Shown piece by piece: positions 17,535 through 25,299 of a stretch of 60,337 nucleotides of DNA. The stretch comes from an uncultured Monoglobus sp. (lineage in GTDB: Bacteria > Bacillota > Clostridia > Monoglobales > Monoglobaceae): contig CANRGH010000014.1 in the NCBI GenBank assembly GCA_947630135.1, positions 1 to 60,337 on the forward strand. The letters are read 5' to 3'. The stretch's first letter is position 1. The number at the start of each line of letters is the position of its first letter. Below the pieces are notes generated by a model. That model was not told where the DNA came from. It was given only the letters and a program-made list of their open reading frames with translations, and did not search any database. Made by a program: the position numbers and the translations under genes.

Positions 17535-18791
17535 TTAATTATTAATTACTGTGCCATATCCGCCGTAATCATCATAATAATCATAGCTGTCGTAGTAACC
17601 GCCGTTGTTATAATCCGGTTGGTCGGCGCTGTCGTTTTTAAGCGTTGACATATCCCACGCGAAAAACAGGGCGACAAGCAGCGCTGCGATCAGCGCGGCT
17701 ATGGCGATCTTGACCGGGCTGTACGGCCGCTCGCCGCTGACGTTTCCGGTGTCGCCGTTTATGGCGTAGGTGTAGTTCTTTTTGTTGTATGTGAAGTTTG
17801 ACGTCCAGACCGGAACCAAGATCTGCTTATATCCCGGGTTCCCGTAATCGGCGCTGATCCTCGTCACGTTGGCGGTGCTGAAGCCCTGCGCGATAATCGA
17901 GTTCTGCGCCCTCGCCCTGAGCTCCGCCTCGACCGAGCTTTTGACTCTCGAAAATCCCTCGACCGCCGAGAAGGCGTAATGCTCGGAGCTGACTCCCGAA
18001 AGGAAGGCTGGGGAATATGGATAGCTCCCGCTCTGGGTGTTAAACGGCATAACGCCGCTTAATGCCTTTAAATTCGAGTCGCTGCCCGCGAACACGGGCA
18101 CATCGTCGAGGCGCTCGCTGACCGTGCCGCTGACCGGGAACCACTCGGTCCTCGTGCGGACGCCGTTCTTGCCGCCGCCGACCGTCACGATCCTGCCGCC
18201 CATTCCCGAATATGTCGCGGTGACGTCAAGATCATACGTCCATATCGGAATATAGATCGGCGTCAGCTTGCCCGACTGATAGGCGAGCTTGAGCTTGTTC
18301 GGCGCGAACCAGCGGTGGCCTATCCACTGCTTAAAGCGCGCCTTCGCGTCGTCCTCGTCGATCGCGAACGGCACAACGCCGTCGGGCGGAATGCCGAAGG
18401 CCTGCCTTTTCGCGTCAACCTGTGACGAGCCGCACATCGGGCATACGGCCGCGGTCTGGTTGCTTTCAAACTCAATGACGCTGCCGCAGGTCCTGCAGTA
18501 GATGACCCGCCGCGCGTTTGTCGGCGCGTTCATGTCGTCAAGATTGTCGCTCGTGCTCGCGACCGAGGCGCCTGTCAGCTCGTCCTCGCGCTTTTGGTAT
18601 TCCGAAAGCGGGTGCTCGAGCACCTTGCTGTTGTCGGTGTCAAGCTCGCCGGGCGTGCCGCATGACGAGCACATGAACTGCCTTTTTCTTATGTTCCATT
18701 TCATAATGCCGCCGCAGTTTTCGCATTTATAATTCAGAATTTCGGGCTCTCTGTCAGCCCTCTGCGCGGACATGTTTGAGGTATTGCTCAT
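17535..18791 (-). CDS. Zinc-ribbon membrane protein (YdjG-like)
   Basis: 418 residues from the second ATG (18791), which sits after AGGGGTGA; the earlier ATG at 18806 would place that SD inside the gene. There are two zinc ribbons near the N-terminus (CENCGG...CSSCG and CRTCG...CPMCG). A beta-rich domain follows, then one membrane helix (about 358-380, AIAALIAALLVALFFAWDM) and a Tyr/Asp/Gly-rich tail. The family resembles YdjG, the zinc-ribbon partner of SPFH protein YdjI in envelope-stress modules. It is transcribed leftward toward the SPFH gene, with tandem repeats between them, so co-transcription is uncertain. Confidence 0.82.
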   Translation of the reverse strand: MSNTSNMSAQRADREPEILNYKCENCGGIMKWNIRKRQFMCSSCGTPGELDTDNSKVLEHPLSEYQKREDELTGASVASTSDNLDDMNAPTNARRVIYCRTCGSVIEFESNQTAAVCPMCGSSQVDAKRQAFGIPPDGVVPFAIDEDDAKARFKQWIGHRWFAPNKLKLAYQSGKLTPIYIPIWTYDLDVTATYSGMGGRIVTVGGGKNGVRTRTEWFPVSGTVSERLDDVPVFAGSDSNLKALSGVMPFNTQSGSYPYSPAFLSGVSSEHYAFSAVEGFSRVKSSVEAELRARAQNSIIAQGFSTANVTRISADYGNPGYKQILVPVWTSNFTYNKKNYTYAINGDTGNVSGERPYSPVKIAIAALIAALLVALFFAWDMSTLKNDSADQPDYNNGGYYDSYDYYDDYGGYGTVINN

Positions 18792-18859
18792 AAAATCACC
18801 CCTCATTAAATATATTCTACTATAATATTAAATTAATGTCAACAAATTTAAAAAAATGC

Positions 18860-18888
18860 TTGCATTATGTCGAATTTGATGATATAAT
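18860..18888 (+). promoter_or_regulatory. Promoter of the glycine-riboswitch leader
   Basis: TTGCAT and TATAAT are separated by exactly 17 bases, about 10 bases before the first leader hairpin. Confidence 0.8.
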
Positions 18889-18897
18889 ATACAAAAT

Positions 18898-19010
18898 GCC
18901 GCGTTTGCAAATCGCGCGGCGCTCCGGAGAAACCCGCACGCGGGGGCCGAAGGTGTACGGCGAAAGCCAATCTCTCAGGCAAAAGGACGGAGGTATTTCA
19001 GCCGCGGCTG
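18898..19010 (+). promoter_or_regulatory. Single-aptamer glycine riboswitch
   Basis: The aptamer (about 18921-18992) shows the glycine riboswitch core: GGAGAA, then GCCGAAGG, then AATCTCTCAGGCAAAAGGAC, with P1 formed by GCTCCG and CGGAG. There is only one aptamer. A GCCGCG/CGCGGC hairpin (18898-18920) precedes it in the position where a 5' ghost aptamer is expected for a type-2 singlet. A palindrome CAGCCGCGGCTG (18999-19010) follows and could pair with that hairpin. A terminator and an alanine/glycine:Na+ symporter lie downstream, which fits control of amino-acid transport. The aptamer is clear; the ON/OFF sense is inferred. Confidence 0.93.
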
Positions 19011-19032
19011 TTATATTTTTCACGTTTTGTTT

Positions 19033-19064
19033 GAGCTAAAATCCTCGGGATTTCGGCTCTTTTT
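19033..19064 (+). terminator. Riboswitch expression-platform terminator
   Basis: Stem GAGC-x2-AAATCC pairs with GGATTT-x2-GCTC around TCG, and TTTTT follows. It lies 23 bases after the riboswitch and 45 before the symporter start. Confidence 0.75.
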
Positions 19065-19108
19065 GTTATGTAAAAATAAAATTTTATCATAAAACGGGGG
19101 AAGTTAAT

Positions 19109-20608
19109 ATGGATAATTTTCTGAGCGTTGTCGAAAAGGTCAACAACGCGGTAAACGGCGTTGTGTGGGGCTGGCCCGCGCTTATCCTGCTGGCGTTTGT
19201 GGGCGTTCTTATGACGTGCATGACGAAGTTTTTCCAGCTCACCCACATCGGCCACTGGTTCAAAAACACGATCGGCGCGATCTTCGGCGACAAGCACGTC
19301 ACCAAGCACACAAAAGACAAGTCGATCTCGCAGTTCCAGAGCCTCTGCACGGCTCTCGCGGCCACGGTCGGCACGGGCAACATCGCGGGCGTCGCCTCGG
19401 CGATCGTTATCGGCGGCCCCGGCGCGGTGTTCTGGATGTGGCTGATTGCGTTTTTCGGAATGATGACCAACTATTCCGAGAACGTGCTGGGCATTCTTTA
19501 CAGGATAAAGAACCGCGACGGCGAGTGGAGCGGTGGTGCTATGTACTATCTGCGCGACGGACTCGGCTCAAAGCCGCACTGCAAATACATAGGCGCGGTG
19601 CTGGCGGTGCTGTTCAGCTGCTTTTGCATGCTGGCGTCGTTCGGCATCGGCAACATGACGCAGGTCAACACGATAACGACCAACATGCAGTCCGCGTTCA
19701 ACATTCCGAGGATCGTCACGGGCATCGTTGTCATGGTTCTCGCGGGACTGGTTATAATCGGCGGAATTAAGAGGATCGCCGCCGTTACCGAAAAGATAGT
19801 TCCGGTCATGGTCGTGCTCTATTTCATCGGCACGATCGCGATCTGCGTGATACATATCGAAAAGTTCGGCGCTGTTTTCTCGTCGATCTTCAGATGCGCG
19901 TTCTCAATGAAGGCCGCCGCGGGCGGCGGAGTCGGCGCGGGAATTGCCATGGCGATACAAATGGGCATGAAGCGCGGCGTGTTCTCGAACGAGGCGGGCC
20001 TCGGCTCGTCGGTAATGGTTCACTCGAGCTCCAACGTCAAGGAGCCCATTCGTCAGGGAATGTGGGGAATATTCGAGGTTTTTGCCGACACGATCGTTGT
20101 CTGCACCCTCACCGCGTTTTCGATACTCTCGTCCGGCCTGTTCGATCTTGAGGCGGGCGTTCCCGTCGGCGAGATCGCCAACACCGGCGACCTTGTGGGC
20201 AACATATTCGGAAACACGTTCGGTCCCGTCGGTTCGGGATTTGTCGCGCTCGCGATGCTGCTGTTCGCGTTCTCGACCGTGCTCGGCTGGAGCCATTACG
20301 GCACCAAGGCCTGCGAGTTCCTGTTCGGCACCGGCTCGACCCTGCCCTACAGAATAATATTTGTTATCGCGATCCTCGGCGGAGCGACCATGGGCGAAAA
20401 TCTGGCATGGCAGCTCTCCGACACGTTCAACGGACTGATGATGCTCCCGAACCTTATCGGTGTGCTCGTGCTGTCGCCGCTTGTCTATAAATGCACAAAG
20501 AATTACTGCGACAGGCATTTCAGGCACCTCGACGTGAAGCCGATGCTCTCGATGGACCCGAAAATACAGGCCGAAAACGAGGAAGCCGTCAGAAACGGCA
20601 GCGAATAA
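19109..20608 (+). CDS. Alanine/glycine:sodium symporter (AGCS family)
   Basis: A 499-residue transporter with about 11 membrane helices. Family hallmarks are VGTGNIAGVASAIVIGGPGA, GGAMYYLRDGLGSK (the AGCS signature region) and GVGAGIAMAIQMGMKRGVFSNEAGLGSS. It couples Na+ to import (or under some conditions export) of alanine or glycine. The glycine riboswitch directly upstream points to glycine as the sensed and probably transported amino acid. SD GGGGGAAG. It is monocistronic, closed by a strong terminator. Confidence 0.95.
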   Translation: MDNFLSVVEKVNNAVNGVVWGWPALILLAFVGVLMTCMTKFFQLTHIGHWFKNTIGAIFGDKHVTKHTKDKSISQFQSLCTALAATVGTGNIAGVASAIVIGGPGAVFWMWLIAFFGMMTNYSENVLGILYRIKNRDGEWSGGAMYYLRDGLGSKPHCKYIGAVLAVLFSCFCMLASFGIGNMTQVNTITTNMQSAFNIPRIVTGIVVMVLAGLVIIGGIKRIAAVTEKIVPVMVVLYFIGTIAICVIHIEKFGAVFSSIFRCAFSMKAAAGGGVGAGIAMAIQMGMKRGVFSNEAGLGSSVMVHSSSNVKEPIRQGMWGIFEVFADTIVVCTLTAFSILSSGLFDLEAGVPVGEIANTGDLVGNIFGNTFGPVGSGFVALAMLLFAFSTVLGWSHYGTKACEFLFGTGSTLPYRIIFVIAILGGATMGENLAWQLSDTFNGLMMLPNLIGVLVLSPLVYKCTKNYCDRHFRHLDVKPMLSMDPKIQAENEEAVRNGSE

Positions 20609-20613
20609 CACCA

Positions 20614-20640
20614 AAAACGCGCCCCGCGGCGCGTTTTTTT
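20614..20640 (+). terminator. Rho-independent terminator after the symporter
   Basis: AACGCGCC (20616-20623) pairs with GGCGCGTT (20628-20635) around CCGC, followed by a T-run. Confidence 0.9.
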
Positions 20641-20643
20641 GTG

Positions 20644-20672
20644 TTGACTAAATTTTTGAATTTGAGTATAAT
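20644..20672 (+). promoter_or_regulatory. mutS2 promoter
   Basis: TTGACT and TATAAT have a 17-base spacer, placed directly after the upstream terminator. Confidence 0.75.
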
Positions 20673-20704
20673 ATATTACATACTATACTTTTGGGAGAAA
20701 ACTT

Positions 20705-23074
20705 ATGGAAGCTAAAACATTTTCTGTGCTTGAATATACCAAGATCATACAAAAGCTCGCGGGCCTTACGCGGAACGACGACGCGCGGAGGATCGCGGAG
20801 GACCTCGTTCCGACGCCGAACATAAGAGAGGCGGAGCGCATGCTTGATGAGACCGACGCGGCCGTCACTATGTCAATAAAATACGGTGCGCCCGAGATAT
20901 TGTGGCTCTCGCCTGTCGACGAGTCGCTGAAGCGACTCAAGGTGCAGGGCGGTCTTGGCGCGGCCGAGCTGCTCAATATCGCTCGGGTGTTAAAGTGCGC
21001 GCGCGAGCTCGGGCGCAGGCCGAAGGAGCAGACAGGCGCGCTTTCGGAATATTTCTCGGAGCTCACAAGCTTCAAGCCGCTCGAGGACGCGATAACCACG
21101 GCGATAATCTCGGAGGACGAGATCGCCGACACTGCCAGCCCGAAGCTTTCGGACATCAGGCGCAAGATAAAAAACACAGGCGCGAAGATCAAGGACAGCC
21201 TCGACAAGATGATCCGCTCGGGCCACTATAAAAAATTTCTGATGGACAGCATAGTCACGATGCGCAACAACCGCTATGTGGTTCCTGTCAGAGCCGAGCA
21301 CCGAAACGAGGTGCCCGGAATAGTGCACGATATGTCGTCCTCGGGCAGCACGGTATTTGTCGAGCCGCAGAGCGTGGTCAGCGCCAACAACGAGCTCCAC
21401 GAGCTTGAGATCAAGGAAAAGGCCGAGATCGACAGAATTCTCTATGAGCTGTCGGCCGAGGTCGCCGAGATCTCGGATGAGCTCAAATATAATTACGAGA
21501 CGATCATGTATCTTGACTTTGTGTTCGCAAAGGCCTCGCTCGCGATCGGCATGAAGGCGGTGCGCCCGCTGCTCAACGGCGAGGGCAGGATCGACATAAA
21601 AAAGGGCAGGCACCCGCTGATAGATGCCAGAGCCGTGGTCCCGGTCGACGTGCGCCTCGGCGGGGATTTTGACGCGCTGATCGTCACGGGCCCCAACACG
21701 GGCGGCAAGACGGTCGTGCTCAAGACAATCGGCCTATTCTGCCTCATGGCGCAGGCGGGCCTCCACATTCCGGCGGGCGACGGCACCGAGATCGCCGTGT
21801 TCGACGACATCTTCGCCGACATTGGCGACGAGCAGAGCATAGAGCAGAGCCTTTCGACGTTCTCGTCGCACATGAAGAACATAGTCCGTATCATTGGTAG
21901 GATCGGCCCCAACACCCTCGCGCTGTTTGACGAGCTGTGCGCGGGCACCGACCCGGTCGAGGGCGCGGCTCTCGCCACCGCGATAATCGAGCGCGTGCGC
22001 AAGGCGGGCGCGAAAACGGCCGTCACCACCCACTACAGCGAGCTCAAGCTCTACGCGCTTGAGACCGAGGGCGCAATGAACGCCTCGTGCGAGTTCGACG
22101 TCGAGACGCTGAGCCCGACCTACAAGCTTCTGATCGGCGTTCCGGGCAAGAGCAACGCGTTCGCGATCTCGCAGAAGCTCGGCCTGCCGCAAGAGATAAT
22201 CGAGCGCTCCAAAGAGAAGCTCTCGGAGGACAGCCTCAAATTTGAGGACGTTCTCGGCAGTATCGAGCAGAGCCGCATTTCGGCCGAAAAAGCGAGAGAC
22301 GAGCAGGAAAAGGCGCGTCGCGAGATCGCCGAGCTCAAGGAGGAGCTGAGGCGCGAGCGCGACAAGCTCAACCGCAGGAAGGACAAGATCTACGACTCTG
22401 CGCGCGAAAAGGCCGACAGGATCATAAAGCAGGCGCAGGAGGATACCGAGCGCATGCTCGACGAGATAAACAAGCTCCGCCGCGAGAAGCGCGACAAGGA
22501 GACGGTTCGCGCGATAGAGGAGGTGCGGAAGGAACTCAAGCTAAAGGAAAAGAAAAACGTCCCGCCCAAGAGCAGACAGACGGGCGGCAGAAAGAGCAAC
22601 GTTAACCTCAACACCTTAAAGCTCGGCGCGAGCGTGCTTATTATGGACCTGAACGATAAAGGCACGGTGCTGTCGATAAACAAGGACAACAAGACCGCCG
22701 TCATCCAGGTCGGCATAATGAAGATCACGGCCAAGCTCTCGAACCTTATCGTGCTTGAGGACGAGAAGGGCGAAAAGCCCGAGAGCTTCGTGCCGCCGTC
22801 AAGGTCACGCTCTGTCACCGCGGAGCGCAGCGGAAAGAATGAGGTCGACCTACGCGGCATGACGATCGGCGAGGCCGAGATCGAGGTCGACAAGTTCCTT
22901 GATGAGGCGGTTCTGAGCGGCCTGAGCCAAGTCAGCATAATCCACGGCAAGGGCACGGGCGCGCTGCGGGCGGGCATTCACGAGTACTTAAGGCACCACC
23001 CGCACGTCCGCAAATTCCGACTCGGAAAATTCGGCGAGGGCGATATAGGCGTGACTATCGCCGAGCTTAAATAA
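20705..23074 (+). CDS. mutS2: MutS2 protein (MutSB)
   Basis: A 789-residue protein. The MutS clamp/lever region comes first. The ATPase core has Walker A TGPNTGGKTVVLK near residue 328 and DELCAGTDPVEGAALA as Walker B. A long charged coiled coil spans about 510-630, and the C-terminal Smr nuclease domain (about 712-789) has VDLRGMT and IIHGKGTGALR. There is no mismatch-recognition domain I, as expected for MutS2. Members act on recombination intermediates and, in Firmicutes, on collided ribosomes. Length and order are standard. SD GGGAGAAA. Confidence 0.96.
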   Translation: MEAKTFSVLEYTKIIQKLAGLTRNDDARRIAEDLVPTPNIREAERMLDETDAAVTMSIKYGAPEILWLSPVDESLKRLKVQGGLGAAELLNIARVLKCARELGRRPKEQTGALSEYFSELTSFKPLEDAITTAIISEDEIADTASPKLSDIRRKIKNTGAKIKDSLDKMIRSGHYKKFLMDSIVTMRNNRYVVPVRAEHRNEVPGIVHDMSSSGSTVFVEPQSVVSANNELHELEIKEKAEIDRILYELSAEVAEISDELKYNYETIMYLDFVFAKASLAIGMKAVRPLLNGEGRIDIKKGRHPLIDARAVVPVDVRLGGDFDALIVTGPNTGGKTVVLKTIGLFCLMAQAGLHIPAGDGTEIAVFDDIFADIGDEQSIEQSLSTFSSHMKNIVRIIGRIGPNTLALFDELCAGTDPVEGAALATAIIERVRKAGAKTAVTTHYSELKLYALETEGAMNASCEFDVETLSPTYKLLIGVPGKSNAFAISQKLGLPQEIIERSKEKLSEDSLKFEDVLGSIEQSRISAEKARDEQEKARREIAELKEELRRERDKLNRRKDKIYDSAREKADRIIKQAQEDTERMLDEINKLRREKRDKETVRAIEEVRKELKLKEKKNVPPKSRQTGGRKSNVNLNTLKLGASVLIMDLNDKGTVLSINKDNKTAVIQVGIMKITAKLSNLIVLEDEKGEKPESFVPPSRSRSVTAERSGKNEVDLRGMTIGEAEIEVDKFLDEAVLSGLSQVSIIHGKGTGALRAGIHEYLRHHPHVRKFRLGKFGEGDIGVTIAELK

Positions 23075-23103
23075 AAAAAGTTCGTAAAATTTTAAAAAAT
23101 ATG

Positions 23104-23132
23104 TTGCAATTTTGCGGATTTGATGATAGAAT
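23104..23132 (+). promoter_or_regulatory. Likely recJ promoter
   Basis: TTGCAA and TAGAAT are separated by 17 bases, about 52 bases before the recJ ATG. Confidence 0.6.
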
Positions 23133-23184
23133 ATTTAATTAGTTGCTTAATATTGTTAATAATTGATTTAGGAGATATATTGGT

Positions 23185-24888
23185 ATGCTAAAAAAGACGT
23201 GGATTTTGAAACAGTTTGACAAAAACAGAGTTGTGGAGATCTCCAAGACTTTCAAGGTCTCTCCGCTGACCGCGATCATCATGTACAACCGCGGCATTCG
23301 CGAGGATGAGGATATACGAAAGTTCCTCGCCCGCGAGTTGAGCGCGCTGCACGATCCGTTCCTGATGAAGGATATGGACAAGGCGGTCGAGAGGATCATG
23401 AAGGCCGTAAGCAGCGGCGAGAAGATCACGATCTACGGCGACTATGACGTGGACGGAATAACCTCGATCGCCATTCTCTACAAGCAGCTCACAAAAATGG
23501 GCGTTGAGGCCGGATTTTACGTTCCCGACCGCATGGTCGAGGGCTACGGCGTTAACCGCGACGCGCTTGACAAGATCAAGGCGGACGGCACAAAGCTGAT
23601 AATCACGGTTGACACAGGAATAACAGCGGTCGAGGAGGCGGAATACGCCAAGTCGATCGGGCTTGACTTCATCATCACCGACCACCACGAGTGCAAGGAG
23701 AAAATTCCTGACGTTTACGCGGCGATCGACCCGAAGCGGAAGGACTGCCCCTATCCGTTCAAGAGCCTCGCGGGCGTCGGAGTCGTGTTCAAGCTCATTC
23801 AGGCGCTCGCACCGAACGAGCCGCTTGAGACGCTTATGGACGAGTACGCCGACCTTATGTGCCTCGGCACCGTGGCCGATATTTCGCCGCTTATCGACGA
23901 GAACCGCGTCATTGTGACCGAGGGCCTCAAGAAGTTCAAGACCACCAAGAACGTGGGCTTAAAGGCTCTGATAGACGTTTCGACCAACGGAAAGACGATA
24001 ACCACGTCCACGATAGGCTACACCATAGCCCCGAGGATCAACGCGAGCGGCCGTCTCGGCTGCGCGTCGACCAGCGTGGAGCTGTTCCTGACCGACGACA
24101 AGGAAAAGGCGGCCGAGCTCGCCGAGTCGCTCTGCCACGAGAACACCCTGCGCCAGCAGACCGAGCAGAAAATGTTCAAGGAGGCGCTCAAGTATATTGA
24201 GGAGCACCCCGAGATCGAGAATGACGACATAATCGTTATCCCGCACGAGAACTGGCACCACGGCATTGTCGGCATAGTTTCGTCAAAGATAACCGAGAAA
24301 TATTACAAGCCCTCGATCCTATTCGCCGTTGACGGCGACTCGGCAAAGGGCAGCGGAAGAAGCGTGAACGGCTTTAATCTCTTCGGCGCTCTTGAGGACT
24401 CGAGCGACCTGCTCGAAAAATTCGGCGGCCACGAGCTCGCCGCGGGACTGACCATAAAGCCCGAAAATATCGAAAAATTCAGAAAGAAGATCAACGCCTT
24501 CGCGAAGGGCGCGACCAAAAATCTGAACCGCGTGCCCGAGATCTCGCTTGACGCGCAGATCAAGGTGACATATATCACCCTCGACACCGTTCACGACATC
24601 AACCGACTCCAGCCGTTCGGCGTCAACAACCCGACCCCCGCGTTCTCGGTGCGCGATATAAAGATCCACAGGATAAGCACCATGAGCGACGGCAAGCACC
24701 TGAGAATGACGCTCTACAAGGACGGAAAGTACCTTGACGCCGTGGGCTTCGGAATGGGCGAATATTACAACATGTTCGAGGAGGGCGATTTCGTCGATGT
24801 GGCGTTCGCGCTCGACATAAACGATTACAAGGGATTTCAGAATGTTCAGCTTATCCTCAAGGATATGCGGAAAACCGAGTCAAGATAA
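23185..24888 (+). CDS. recJ: Single-strand-specific exonuclease RecJ
   Basis: A 567-residue DHH-family 5'-3' exonuclease. The metal site is built from YGDYDVDGITS near residue 85 and ITDHHECKE near 165 (the DHH motif). The DHHA1 domain has SGRSVNGFNLF and KFGGHELAAGL, and a C-terminal OB-like domain ends in QLILKDMR. It degrades ssDNA in recombination and base-excision repair. This is the short form, without the extra C-terminal domain of longer Firmicutes RecJ. SD TTAGGAG. It follows mutS2 but has its own promoter. Confidence 0.95.
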   Translation: MLKKTWILKQFDKNRVVEISKTFKVSPLTAIIMYNRGIREDEDIRKFLARELSALHDPFLMKDMDKAVERIMKAVSSGEKITIYGDYDVDGITSIAILYKQLTKMGVEAGFYVPDRMVEGYGVNRDALDKIKADGTKLIITVDTGITAVEEAEYAKSIGLDFIITDHHECKEKIPDVYAAIDPKRKDCPYPFKSLAGVGVVFKLIQALAPNEPLETLMDEYADLMCLGTVADISPLIDENRVIVTEGLKKFKTTKNVGLKALIDVSTNGKTITTSTIGYTIAPRINASGRLGCASTSVELFLTDDKEKAAELAESLCHENTLRQQTEQKMFKEALKYIEEHPEIENDDIIVIPHENWHHGIVGIVSSKITEKYYKPSILFAVDGDSAKGSGRSVNGFNLFGALEDSSDLLEKFGGHELAAGLTIKPENIEKFRKKINAFAKGATKNLNRVPEISLDAQIKVTYITLDTVHDINRLQPFGVNNPTPAFSVRDIKIHRISTMSDGKHLRMTLYKDGKYLDAVGFGMGEYYNMFEEGDFVDVAFALDINDYKGFQNVQLILKDMRKTESR

Positions 24889-25299
24889 GATTACAAAGGC
24901 GTGAGGAACCAAGCGATCCTTGCGCCTTAACATAGTGATTAGTAATTAGCGAATAGCGAATAGACGCGCGTCTGCGCGCCGCCCTACAATATTGGTTGCA
25001 AATGATGCCGTCACGTCTGTAGGGGCGGCAATCTGCCGCCCGAGGCTTCCCCTTGAGGGGAAGCTGTCTGTGGCCGGAGCCGCGCAGCGGGTGCGTGGCA
25101 CTAAAGTATTCCGTTTCCACAAACAAATGGGGCCACAAATCATTAACGTTTGCGGAGATGAGACGAAGTCTGACTGATGAGGTGTAACGTCCGATTGAGC
25201 AAGCGGGCGGATAATATCCGCCCCTACAATATGAGAACTCTAATAACTATTCACTAATCGCTAATAACTACGTTGCTACGTTGAAAGGATTGACGCTAA
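24889..25299. repeat. Repeat mosaic before relA
   Basis: Holds CGCGCGTCTGCGCG, a half unit with palindrome B at 25023-25041, and the GC-rich block that makes up the 111-bp tandem repeats (about 25070-25146). Palindrome A at 25205-25223 with its CCTAC flank and CTATTCACTAATCGCTAAT filler follow. No gene or clear promoter was seen. Confidence 0.85.

Noticed and set aside
18836..19039. 67-codon ORF across the symporter leader
   Set aside because: It overlaps the promoter, glycine aptamer and terminator and has no SD.
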